DNA of 64,000 nt from Allacma fusca (lineage: Eukaryota; Arthropoda; Collembola; Symphypleona; Sminthuridae): assembly GCA_947179485.1 (NCBI GenBank), contig OX359247.1, positions 2,199,060 to 2,263,059 on the forward strand, read 5' to 3'. Below are positions 45,728 to 56,761 of this stretch, piece by piece. The notes beneath the pieces were generated by a model. It worked only from the letters and a program-made list of their open reading frames with translations. It made no database searches and had not been told where the DNA came from. Position numbers and translations under genes: made by a program. How positions within the stretch are numbered: the first letter of the stretch is position 1; every line of letters begins with the position of its first letter.

Positions 45728-46044
45728 TTGGTTATAGTCTATATCTCAGATTTCTTGTTCTCATTTTACGTAGAACCGACATAGCATTCTATCGATTTCA
45801 ATGGAGTAAACGCCTTTGCAGATGGCTGCCTCGTCTCCGGACAGTCACCCACTCCGACCTCAACCCCATTGAATTGATCGAAGTTTGCAAACCGGTAGAG
45901 AGTTTGAAATCTTGTTGTAGTAATGATTGTAGATGAAAGTTTGTTGATTATTTAATTTGCTGTTGAATGTCTATTAAGTTTTTGTGTTGAAATCTGACAT
46001 AATAGTTTGAATTATTTTGATTGAAATTTTGAAATTGCGGTGTT
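45728..46044. other. Deletion junction inside the Ty3/gypsy relic
   Basis: About 317 bp separate the gag-like ORF from the integrase remnant. They contain no readable protease or RT sequence and look like a filler or another insertion. The left border is sharp, at the end of the integrase frame. Confidence 0.4.
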
Positions 46045-46656
46045 TCAGATTACCCTTGGGAATCCGAATTGTTGTTCACCAACTGCATCAGTGTTCAACA
46101 ACGCCAAAGCAAATCTACTAGCGTAAAGTTCAGCGTCTACGGTAATTTCATAAGGAGTAATACGATCTTTGAGTACCTTATACAGACGTTTCTGCTGCTC
46201 CAATGCTTTGGCTGTCCTAGACTTTTCTCGAAATTCTGCTTCATCGTCCTCATCTTCGGAACTTGAAGGCACCTCGAATAGTCTGGTCTTAGGTTGAACT
46301 GATTTTTGACCCATTTTGAAATGTTGAAAATCTCGTTCTAAAGCCTCGAACTTACATTTCCAAAAGTCCATGTTGTTGTCCTTCTGTGATGATTTGATGT
46401 TACTGAATGTATTAGTAGAATTCGCTATCAAAGTTTGCTGACCGAATCCACCAGTTCCAAAAGTATTTGATTTGGAAAAATGTCCTTGAGGAAATAACAA
46501 TGATTCCCCAGCGTTGAAATTACTAACGCCACCGGCTAAACGAAATTCTCGAATTTTGTCTTCAATGTCTTTCTGCTGTTTAGCTAACACTTCTGTTAAT
46601 GAAGGTAATTGTTCCTTTTCACCAACAGAATCTAAGGTTTCTTCGTTGTTACTCAT
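46045..46656 (-). CDS. Gag-like N-terminal ORF of the Ty3/gypsy relic
   Basis: 203 codons beginning MSNNEETLDSVGEKEQ. It has a helical N-terminus (QQKDIEDKIREFR), a Gly/Phe/Asn-rich middle and an acidic stretch (SSSEDEDDEAEF, residues about 131-142) before a charged helical segment. It lies upstream of the integrase fragment on the same strand, where a gag start belongs, and is much shorter than a normal gag. No zinc knuckle is present. Assignment rests on position and general character, not on a recognised domain. Confidence 0.4.
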   Translation of the reverse strand: MSNNEETLDSVGEKEQLPSLTEVLAKQQKDIEDKIREFRLAGGVSNFNAGESLLFPQGHFSKSNTFGTGGFGQQTLIANSTNTFSNIKSSQKDNNMDFWKCKFEALERDFQHFKMGQKSVQPKTRLFEVPSSSEDEDDEAEFREKSRTAKALEQQKRLYKVLKDRITPYEITVDAELYASRFALALLNTDAVGEQQFGFPRVI

Positions 46657-48741
46657 GATTCTCAGTGTGTTTACTATACTTTAGTCAATAGTATCTAATG
46701 TTAATATATGAAGCGAACTGAACCAGAGCGAAACACCGACTGTCACACTGATTGTGAGTGGAATTTTTTATTCTTATGTTTAACAATGTCACAAAATTCC
46801 TAGAGGAAAGTTTCTATCCTTCTCATTTACTTCTAAAAATGAGTGAGTTTGCACAGTTTACTTACACAGTTGTCAAATTGTAAAATTGTTTAGTGCACAG
46901 AGTGGGAGTTGGGTTGTTCCAATTTAGAACAGTAAGCTTTGTGCAATGGCTAACTGGAAAAGATGCGGAAGATGCGGCATGGTTTTAACAAAATGTCCGA
47001 CGCACAACCACATATGTATATTAAATGTCACAGAATACTGTATTGTATTTCCAATGGAAAATGTTTGACAAAGTCACAAATTTTGATGTTTTTCAAAATT
47101 TTAACAATCAATTGTTAGGGTTACACAACACTTGGAGATCGACAAGCATCCTCCACCAGTGAAAGGTATGATATTTTGGTACTTAAATTGTTGATGATAA
47201 AGGACTAAGGAATAGTCTTTAAAGGCGGAAGTCCCTTTCACTAACTTCCTAATTATGAACACTCGCTAATAAGGGGTACGATCTAAGTGATACGAGTAAT
47301 TATGTAACCAGGGGTAACAACTTATGATCCAACACAAGTAACTTGGGTGTAATAATTAATACAATAGTTGGTTTATTAATAATCAATATTGTCAGTGGAC
47401 AATAATATATCGTGACTCTCAAATACTTATTTGAGTCCAAGTCTTACTCTCTTGACTCTCCAACACCCACTGATCTCCTCCTTCGTGAACACAGTCACTC
47501 GTAGGATCCCAGTGTATAGAATTACTTTACAGATTTACATATCCATATCAATTTCCTGAGGAAATTACGGAAGTTTACGGAGGAAAGTTAAAGTATATGT
47601 ATTTTCATATGCTTACAAATTTTAAAAAATAATGATTCATTGTTTTCTTACATTCGTGCGAAAAAATTTTTAATAATAAAAATAACTTTTTTTGCACGAA
47701 TGAAATGGGAAAAAATGATCCCGTATGTTTAACGTGTCATGTACATAAGTGACCTGTAATCCAAATCAAGGATTCAACTAATATTTAAGGGGTGATCCCT
47801 TCAAGATCGCATCACCAAAATATTACAGTTAAACATCCAAAACATCCAAAACATCCTAGTTCTGAAAAGCGTCTCACAATAAGTTTTCATGCGTTTCTGA
47901 TTAGCGGAACACCCTCAAATATTTTCTAATGTTAAATGAATGGTCACCATACAAATTAAATTCGCCATTTGCCTCCAAGTTTTGTTTATTTTTCCGAAGG
48001 GCTCTACGACTTTAAGTGGTACAGAAACACAAAAATTAATGGAGATTCACAATGATCTCCCATTAACTTTAAGCTTTTAATATCAGAAATACATCAATTC
48101 GTTCAGGAGATATCCAGGAAAGCCACTTTTTGAGGTATGTGTGAAAGCATAGAGGTGGCGTTTTTAAGGATTCTGGACAGACCTGGGCATGCACGCAGAC
48201 ATGGGCTGTATATGGCCCCATGCTCAAAAATGGAAGCCGTATCAGTCCGAACACTATGGGAATATATTTTCCAAATAATATTGGGCTTATAGGTTCGTTT
48301 TCCTATAAAATACCTACTGAAATACCAAGGGTGTTTTGAGTACCTCCAATTTCCCCCTTTCCCCACCTGTGTCCAGTACAGGGGTTGCAATGACCCGTAA
48401 ATGGAGAATGTTTTTGAAACCTATATTCAAAACTACAGTTACGTTACCCGGACTGATTGGCTTTAAATGATGGAGGCATACAGGGTGCAGTAAATAATTG
48501 GTTGATTTTAAGAACTTGGAAATTGATGGAATTATTATAAACATTATTAATAATACAAAGGATAATTTATAATTATCCTTTGTAAAGTAAAATCATATTT
48601 AGTGCTTGTAATATACACCAAATTTATTTTCCATATATATACATACACTAAACTCTCGCTATAAGAGCACCCCTAAAAGCACATCAAAAGTGCTCTTATT
48701 GCAGTATGCCTTTATAAGGAACATGCATCTAAATACGTTAC
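46657..48741. other. Non-coding stretch between retroelements
   Basis: AT-rich sequence without a convincing gene; the short frames at 48,069-48,544 overlap on one strand and lack motifs. It holds the hairpin repeat at 47,618-47,725 and a possible Tc1/pogo-type end at 48,648-48,690, whose start (ACACTAAACTCTCGCTATAA) resembles pogo/Tigger termini. No partner end was found. Confidence 0.45.
47618..47725. repeat. Small inverted-repeat (MITE-like) hairpin
   Basis: CATTCGTGCGAAAAAAT and ATTCGTGCAAAAAAAGT (inverse) face each other around an AT-rich loop. Imperfect pairing continues outward through AATGATTCATTG and its counterpart near GGATCATTTTT. About 105 bp, consistent with a tiny foldback element. 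No target duplication was identified. Confidence 0.5.
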
Positions 48742-49222
48742 TGTTAGAACTGTAGAGTGTAGCCAACTATACTCACGTCGACGTGATTCTTCACATCGGG
48801 GAGAATTTGAATCGTATGATTGTGAGCGGTGATTGAATTGTATTGTGTTACTATAGTTTCTAATTTGTTGTCTTAGTATTACCATATAGCTCAGTAAGTT
48901 ATTAATTCTGTTGATATTGTTGAGTCATCACGTTCATCATGTGACAGTGCTTATTTGTATTGATTGGTAATCGGTATGTGTAATGTTCTCGTAGCGTCCT
49001 AGCGACCTAAATTTATTGGTTAAGAAAATTGTACCTAGGATTATTAGGGGACAAGAAAATCTGAGTGATTATTCGCCCTTCTCGCCTTCTGTGTATCGGT
49101 TTGTAATTATTTTACTCCAATAATAATTTCAAGACGACTTGAGAATTTTGTATTTGGCGAATCCACGGTTTATTTGGTTTTCCTATTTTCATATAATATA
49201 GAACCTGTTCCCAGTTGGAACA
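48742..49222 (+). repeat. BEL/Pao 5' LTR (about 481 bp)
   Basis: The sequence starts TGTTAGAACTG and ends …GTTGGAACA, the TG…CA form of an LTR. It lies just upstream of a BEL/Pao gag-pol and is followed one or two bases later by TATTGGCGCAGCC, the place and style of a BEL/Pao primer-binding site. No 3' LTR copy lies in the window, so the boundaries rest on these termini and not on a pairwise match. Confidence 0.6.
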
Positions 49223-49278
49223 TTTATTGGCGCAGCCTGCAGGATAGTGTTAATTTAAACACTTTTTGTTTGAAAATC

Positions 49279-52200
49279 ATGGAAAACCTACGGAAAACTC
49301 GTGCACCCGTTCGAGCAGCTTTTACTCGGACATCGCATGAATTGGAGGAAGAATTAGGGAAGGAAGCTCCCGACTTAATCCGTCTCCAACAGATCCTAGC
49401 CAAACTGGAAAATCATCGATCCAGACTCTTGGATTTTGATGCTAGAATTCAAGGAGTCATGTTGGAAGCAGATGATTTAACCGATGAAGAAGCTAGTCAA
49501 GAATATGAAGTCCAATCGGATTATCAGGATGGTTTTCTGGAACTTGAAATTCGCTACAAGAATTGGTTTCGACACGATGTGGATCGCGTCGACGCGAGTA
49601 GTGCTAGTGTGTACCAAACTGTACGTGAAAGTGCCAGTTCTATTCAATTGCGCCTACCCAAGCTTGAACTAACGAAGTTTTCTGGAAGCGCCAAGGAGTG
49701 GTTGGGGTTCTGGAGTCAGTTTAAGAAGATTCACTCTGATGTCAAGATGGCTCCGGAGGACAAGTTTCAATACCTCATCCAATCTATGAGAGAAGATTCT
49801 AAGGCTAGAGAAGTCGTCGACAGTTTTCAGTTGAGCGGTAGTAATTACCCGAAAGTAATTGATTACCTCAAGGAGCGTTTTGGTCGTGACGACATTCTAT
49901 TGGAAGTTTACGTTTGTGAACGTTTAAGGTTAGTGCTTAAAACCGCTCAGAATTCAAGTGATGTCATATCCATCTCTTCCCTTTATGACAAGTTGGAGAC
50001 TCAGCTTCGTGCGTTAGAATCCCTTGGAGTAACTCAAGACAAGTATGCAGCTATGTTGTATCCGTTGGTCGAGTCGTGCCTTCCGGAGGAAGTACTCCGT
50101 ACGTGGGAGCGCAATCGTCGCATCGATGCGAATAATCAAGGTCGCTTAGAGGGTCTCATGAAGTTCCTGAAGAGTGAAGTTGATGGTGAAACACGAATTT
50201 CAATAGCTAAGGTTGGTCTTGGTTTAGAAGAACCGAAGACAAACAAGCCGAAGTCGAAAAAACAAAGTCAAGAAGAAACTCCTACTGCTACAGGTTTATT
50301 TACTGGAAGCATGAAGTCTGAAGTCAAGAAATGCGGTTTCTGTGATAAAGGTCATTCCAGTCAAGAATGTTTCAAGGCAGCCAAGATGACTCTTGACGAC
50401 AAGAATAAGGTAATCAAAGAGAAAAAACTCTGCTTTGTTTGCTTAAAATCAGGTCATACATCAGCAAATTGTAAGTCGAAACATCGGTGTCAGATATGTT
50501 CGAAGAAGCATTTTGTTATCATGTGTCCTGAACTTTTGAAGTCCAAGGAAGATATAGCTAGTTTTGAGAACAAGAGTGAAGTCAGTATGAGTGCTTCCTG
50601 TGATCCTGAGGTTCTTTTGCAGACATTGGTTATTAAGGTCAGAATTGGGAAGAAGGAGAGGTTGATTCGTGCATTGATCGATCAAGGTTCTCAACGGTCC
50701 CATATACTGTCCGAGCTGGCAAAGGAATTGGATTTGAAATCTTCCAGTCGACTGGAATTAAATCATTCTTTATTTGGAGGGTCGAAAACGGGGCCTATCA
50801 AACATTCACTTTACAATTTTGAACTAGTAAGTAAAGATAATTCTTTTTCTTGCGAGATTAGTGCCTTGGATCATCAAGAAATTTGCGGTAAGATTCCGAA
50901 ACTTTCGAACACAAGGGTTGTTCAAGAATTGAATCAGAAAGGTATTCGGATATTAGATGCCGAATCCAAGGACACCAAGATCCAGCTGTTATTGGGCGCG
51001 GATGTTGTGGGCAAGTTATTTACTGGAAAACTCCATGCAACGAAGTCTGGTCCGGTCGCTTTTGAGACAAAGCTGGGTTGGGTTATAATGGGGGAACAGT
51101 TCGTGTCGACACGAGAGAAGATATCGACTACCTTAGTTTCCTCACTTTGTAATTTAGATACTACCGTGTCGAATATGTGGAAGCTGGATGTTCTGGGGAT
51201 TACTGATCCATGTGAAGTGAAAACCAAAGGTGAAGAGCAAGAATTCATCCTGAAGAGATTTGAAGATTCTCTTCGAAGAGAAAAGGATGGAAGGTATATT
51301 GTTGGTCTTCCTTGGCTTACCGATCAAGTTGATCTTCCGTCTAACGAAGAACTAGCTACACGACGGTTGTATTCTACAACAGGGAAGTTAAAAGGCCTGG
51401 GGAAGTTGGAAGCCTATCAAGACGTGTTTATGGACTGGGTAGAAAGAGGAATCATTGAGGAAGTGCCGACAGAAGAACTGAATGATTTTGGGCACTACCT
51501 GCCTCACCGACCCGTCATCAAGGAGAGTAGTGCAACCACAAAGATCCGCCCTGTGTTTGATGCTTCGGCCAAGTTGAAGAACAAGCCTTCCCTAAATGAC
51601 TGCCTGGAGAAGGGTGTAAATATGTTGGAGTTAATCCCTACCATCCTTTTGAGGTTCAGGTTAAGAAGATTTGGGGTTATTTCAGATATTGAAAAGGCGT
51701 TCTTGCAGCTATCCGTTGCTCCTGTCGACAGGAATTTTTTCAGATTCCTATGGTGGGAGCCTGGCTTTGAGAGAATTAAAAAGTATCGTCATCGTCGAGT
51801 TGTATTTAGCGTGTCTTCAAGTCCGTTTCTTCTGGCAGCTACACTGAACAAACACTTATGTGAGGTTAGTGAAAATGAAAAAACTATTGCTAAAAAACTC
51901 TTAGACTCCCTGTATGTTGACAACTGTGACCAGCGTGAATACTAAAGATGAACTAAATGTTTTCATTTGTGAATCTGTGAGACTCCTTTCGAAAGGACAT
52001 TTTAACCTTAGAGATTGGAGGTGGAACCAAGACGATTTGGCAAACTCCACTACTAATTCCGATGTATCGGTATTGGGGTTGTCTTGGTGTACTGTGGCTG
52101 ATACTCTTACTGTTGCTGTGGACAATGTAGTTTGCGTCGGCACAAGGGTGACGAAAAGAGTAATTTTGCCGTGTGCTCACCGTGTCTTCGATCCCATTGG

Positions 52201-53216
52201 TTTCACATGCCCAGTCACTGTAGTTCCGAAGTTACTACTTCAGAAGTCCTGGTCACTCAAGTTGGGATGGGACGACGAGCTGCCTGAGGAGATCACTAAG
52301 GAGTTTCATCGATGGTCAGAACAAGTTGCGGAGTTGAAGAAAATCAAGATACCAAGGTGGTTAGTCGGTACAATTTCTGATTGTAAACTCTCATTTCATG
52401 TATTTGTGGATGCAAGTTCCTATGCTTATGCTGCAGTGGTTTTCCTTCGTGTCGACACGATGAATACGGTGTCAGTACAGTTGATATCTGCTAAGGTGCG
52501 TGTGGCTCCAATGAAGAAAATTACGATTCCAAGATTAGAGTTGATGGCTTGTTGCATTGGTGTCAGATTAGCTGAATCCGTTAAGAATGCAATAAATCAT
52601 TCCTTTTACCTACTGGTCAGACTCAAGTAATGCCCTTTGTTGGATCAAGAAGCGGAACCAGTGGGGAGTGTTCGTGAAGAATCGGGTGAAGGAGATCAGA
52701 GAGCTGACTGTTCCCTCATCGTGGATTCATGTTCCAGGTGAAATGAACCCAGCTGACCTTCCTTCCAGAGGATGCTCATCTTCTCGTCTACTTCGAAGTA
52801 GTTGGTGGTGTGGTCCAAACTGGCTCAAAGGAGATCCAGATACTTGGCCAAATTCTGATCCAGTCCCGGATGAAGAAATCATCAGAAGCGAGGTAATGAA
52901 GTCAGTTTTGACAAATACTGTCCAGTCGACTGGACCAGCTGACTGGTATTACAGTGGACTGACAAGCTACTGGAAGGTTGTAAGAAGAATTGCTTGGGTG
53001 CTTAGATTTGTTTGTAACTGTAGACGTGGAAACATTTTAATGAAACATTTGAATGATAAAGAATTACGTACTGCTGTGATGAGTTTGTTTAAGTTAATTC
53101 AAGCAGAAACTTATAGTGAAAAATCACAAGTACTCAAGCAGTTAAATGTACAGTTATTTGATGATGGACTCTATAGGTGTCGTCACGAAGTTGTTACGAC
53201 GACGTGATAAAAAGAA
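49279..53216 (+). pseudogene. BEL/Pao retrotransposon gag-pol, frameshifted and truncated
   Basis: The start is the ATG at 49,279 (MENLRKTRAP); an in-frame ATG at 49,174 lies inside the LTR. Domain order: a DUF1759-type gag region (about residues 115-260, with LPKLELTKFSGSAKEWLGFW), zinc knuckles near residues 350-410 (CGFCDKGHSSQEC, CFVCLKSGHTSANC), a retropepsin-like DUF1758 with LIDQGSQ near 465 and LLLGADV near 575, and RT with IRPVFDAS near 755 and the active-site-type YVDN near 878. RNase H follows (VFVDASSYAYA near 52,400; WSDSSNALCWIKK after 52,610). A 2-nt loss near 51,927 and an extra T in the run 52,604-52,607 break the frame. The protein ends in VTTT right where the 53,217 inverted repeat begins, so integrase and 3' LTR are absent. 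Confidence 0.93.
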
Positions 53217-53899
53217 CTAAAGGATCAGATTTCATGCGGTATAGACTTCATTCTGAGGTCCATGTTACCATTGAATTGTTTCACTCCGCATAATAAAAAC
53301 TGTTGTAGTTTTTTAGCACTTTATTTTATGATGACTAAGCATTCATTGAAAAGTTTCATTTATTTATAATATTTTCACATATTTGAGGAACATATAATAG
53401 GCCGGTTGAGATTATCAGAGTCTAGAATCCAGTCTTTGCATTCCAAAATTTGCTAAGCTTAATTTTTGTGCCCACCTCATGCATTGGGAAGTTTCACTCA
53501 ATGAGAGGGAAATTTATGACCCTCCTAAAAGTGTCAGGTAACATGCAGTGGAGGCAGTACGAGATACTGGGCTGGAATCAATTCCATTTCATTTCCTGCT
53601 TCTTGGAACAAATAAGTCAATGGGAAATTAATTAGACGCAACTAGTCATGTAAAGGCTTCTGGACTGGAATATTAAATGACAGCTTGTAATTAAAGCTGC
53701 GTTTTTCACGTATCTTTGCTTAAGTACAAGAAATAAAAAGCATCATAACTTTAATGTTATTTCTAAGCTAACCTTTTTAAGGTCTACTCTTCATTTCTAA
53801 CTTATTCCAGTGATTATCAATAAAACAAAAATAACTCGATTTTATCTTTAAATTGATTCTTCTTTTAGCTCCTTGTAAACACTGGAAATGTTTTAAGGC
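53217..53899 (+). repeat. Left arm of the long inverted repeat (about 683 bp)
   Basis: Reverse-complement of 62,499-63,183, with near-identity over most of its length and few indels. Weaker but collinear similarity continues inward to about 54,030. It is non-coding; frames here are mirrored on the opposite arm and lack motifs. Confidence 0.93.
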
Positions 53900-54290
53900 A
53901 CTGTTGAAATCTGATCTGCTTGAAGTTGGTAAAGATTGAAAATCCTATGCACCTATATCTTATACTAGGTTGGAAGTACGCTATTATCAAATCGACATAT
54001 GCTTCTTAGCTATATACAATATAAATGTGCACACAAAACCTAGTATCTAACATAGAAATATTGAGTGTGCAAATGAAAATGAAATCGCAATTGGTTACTT
54101 TATTTTGTAGGAGTCATCTACACTCTTTTCTAGAGTTTATATATGAGCTCAGCCACAGACAAAATCTCAAACGAGAGTGTTGCAACCGCAATTTTCCAGA
54201 CTATCTTTTGACAGTACTGGTTAAGGTAAGTGTAAGTTTAACTCGTTTTCAGGATTTTAGGTGCGCTCACTCCTTACTAAATTGCAGAAA

Positions 54291-56212
54291 ATGATAATGG
54301 TGTTGATTGTGGTTATTGGAGCCATGCTTCCAGATGTTACTTCGGAACATAGGTTGGACTCCGCCGCATACTTTAAGCAGGTACGTATGATTAAAAAAGT
54401 TAAAATCTAACTGAAAATGTAGGCACGGAATTGGTAAAGACAATTAATGCCCGTTAATACATGTATGTTTAATGTTGTATTTTCAGCATTCGGATGTACT
54501 ACCCTATGAGATATCTGCCAAAGTGGTTTTCAAGGTGACACTTCCCATGTTCAATTCAAGTGATCCTGGTAAATGCGAGGGTACAGATCTCCAGCGCATT
54601 GCTGAAAGCATGATATACAACAGACGATAGGAGCTCAAGAGCATGTTTTGGAAACATCCCAATATACCTAAGATCAAAAGAGTTAAGCGTCAGGCGGGGC
54701 TATTAGCTGTCGGCGTTCTTGGAGGATTAGCACTGCATTCAATTTTCACATCACTTTCTTCAAAATATTCTGGATCCGAAAGCGAAGCAGAGGGAAACAT
54801 AAACAAAGTAAGCAAATTTTGTGCAGTTGCAACTGTGACTTGTTTTGTGGAATAAAATTTAAATTGAAATGTAGTGACATGTGTATAGAATTAATTACGC
54901 CCTTTTATGTTTTTAAAATATGATTGATCCTACACATTCCTGTATTGTATCCACCTCCCTAGCAACGAATTTTTATTTTGGGAAAGATATATTTTTATGT
55001 CTGGCATTTTATTATTTTTACTTTTAGTTATGGAGCTCAATGCAAGGATATCAGAAACAGTTCCTGCTATTTCGAGAGGATGTAAGTCTTTATAGCCAAA
55101 ACCGCTCTAGGGCATTGAATAGATCATGGTGGTTTGACTCAGTTCTGGAAAAGCAAACTCGGTCGCATTTACATTTAACTCAGGTTAATCAGTTTATGGA
55201 TAGAGTAAATTTTGGAATGCAACGATGCGCTAACCATTTTGTCCCATTCCAGTTCATTTCCTCCTTTGATTTTTATTCGAAGCTTCTATTGGTGCGAAAT
55301 CAAACCAAAGCAAATGGATATGCCCTTGCAATTGATCCCGAAGATCTGCACGAGTATTTAGAACTCAAGCTTGGAGGCTGTTTTCTGACTGATTCGAATT
55401 TGTATATTCTAATCAATATACCCATGTATAAGAAACGATGGACTATATACGATATGATTTCTATACCCTTTGCGTATTAAAATCAAACCTGCGCTTTAGA
55501 AACTCGTCATACAGATTTGGTGGCGGTTTCTACAGAGGAGGTTAAAATTCTGGATTTAAATTCACGTCCCTTTTGTGATCTAGTGCAGAAAAAACTTTGC
55601 TTAGTTCCCATGTTTCAATACCCAACTTAACAGTCTGCAACATGCGCTTCCAATGTATTTCACAGAACTTCCGTTGAATATATTGGAAATGCGTGTCTAT
55701 TCAAATGCACGGCTAAACATAATGTGATTGTAACCCCACTGGATAAAAACAAGGTTGCAGTTACGAATGGTAACACATTAAATGTAAAATGCCCGGAATC
55801 TATCAATCGAATTCCTCTTTACTCGTTTGGGGCACTATAAATTTCACTTAAATGCAACTGCTCGTACAACGTGGACGGCAAAAATATTAGCACCGATGGC
55901 GCTTGTATTAATTCTGCGTTGAATGACAAAGATATCAAAAATATAGCACCTCACTTCCTTCTCACTCCTTCCTTGTCTGGAGCAGGTTTCGAGTTGTATC
56001 ATAATTAGTCACTAATTCTTCCAGTTTTGAACTATAAAAATACTGGTAAGAATAATAATGATCCGTTGAGCTATGAACCATTCCCAATGATGGGATATAG
56101 TCTCGATGCCAGTCATCTGTCTGTGTGATTAATAGTTCTTTCAGTGCTTGTCACCGTTTTGGCTTTTTTTGGTATTTTTAATGGTTGCCTCATGAAAATA
56201 AATTTTAAATAA
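54291..56212 (+). pseudogene. Envelope-glycoprotein-like gene (class I fusion type), decayed, with introns
   Basis: The ATG at 54,291 opens a 30-codon exon encoding a hydrophobic signal-peptide-like start and ends at a GTACGT donor (54,381). Exon 2 (54,487-54,807) follows a TTTTCAG acceptor in phase. It contains an in-frame TAG at 54,628-54,630 and then a furin-type RVKR site followed by a Gly/Ala/Leu-rich hydrophobic stretch like a fusion peptide. A GTAAGC donor (54,808) and a TTTTAG acceptor lead to exon 3 (55,028-55,480). Its end has the Gly-Gly-Cys and isoleucine-proline pattern seen in insect errantivirus Env and baculovirus F-type ectodomains. Beyond the stop at 55,480 the frame shifts, and the remaining Cys-bearing ectodomain is readable to a C-terminal membrane segment ending at 56,212. 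Several breaks make it non-functional as it stands. The family is inferred from architecture, not from a search. Confidence 0.65.
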
Positions 56213-56761
56213 GCATACCTGTTTTACCACCAACTGCTGTAAATGTTGGTTTTTAACGGTTAACATTACATTTGCCACATTTTAAAAATCCTAAGTACTT
56301 AGAGAAGTATAATAAACACAAGTTTGAAAATTTACGAACTTATTGTAGGTACTTTATTATATAGTTTTTTTGTATTTGATTGGGTAATTTGTTAGGGTAT
56401 TATGTTGCAATATTTTAAGTCTGTATGTTCGAATTTGAGATGTATTGTAAGTAAAAACTTATGTACGTAATGTTTATGTAGATGTTTGAATATTTAAAAT
56501 CTATGAAGGATGCATCTGAGAAGAAGCAATTTGTAATTAGCCTCTATACTGGAGCTATGAATTTTGGTTCAAAAGTGGACAGATGAATACAATGTTTTAG
56601 CGTAATATTTTAAATTGGTGTAATAAGTTGAAGCTAATACTTTCAGTTCCATGTACATTGTTTTGTTCTATATCCATTGGCATGATATAAAACTTGTATA
56701 TTTGAAATTCATTAAAGTATGCCCGATGATTGACAAGTCAAAGTAAAAATCATTATAATTA
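56213..56761. other. Non-coding gap between convergent genes
   Basis: AT-rich, no gene recognised. It presumably holds the 3' ends of both convergent genes; AATAAA-like strings occur but none could be assigned. Confidence 0.5.

Larger units (their letters stand above)
42480..46656 (-). mobile_element. Internally deleted Ty3/gypsy-like retroelement relic
   Basis: Minus-strand order: gag-like ORF (46,656-46,045), 317 bp of unrelated or scrambled sequence, integrase C-terminus (45,727-45,189), then low-complexity ORFs down to 42,480 and perhaps 41,285. Protease, RT and RNase H are deleted. I could not find matching LTRs at either side, so the true borders are unknown. Confidence 0.6.

Noticed and set aside
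48069..48544. Overlapping minus-strand frames of 61-95 codons
   Set aside because: No motif, overlapping one another in different phases, no context.
54025..54294. 89-codon plus-strand frame just before the envelope-like gene
   Set aside because: No recognisable motif; it overlaps the likely upstream control region and the start codon of the better supported gene.
54291..56212. Envelope-like gene as the env of the BEL/Pao element
   Set aside because: It lies inside the inverted-repeat bracket, after pol was truncated before integrase, and contains introns. Only tentatively rejected.
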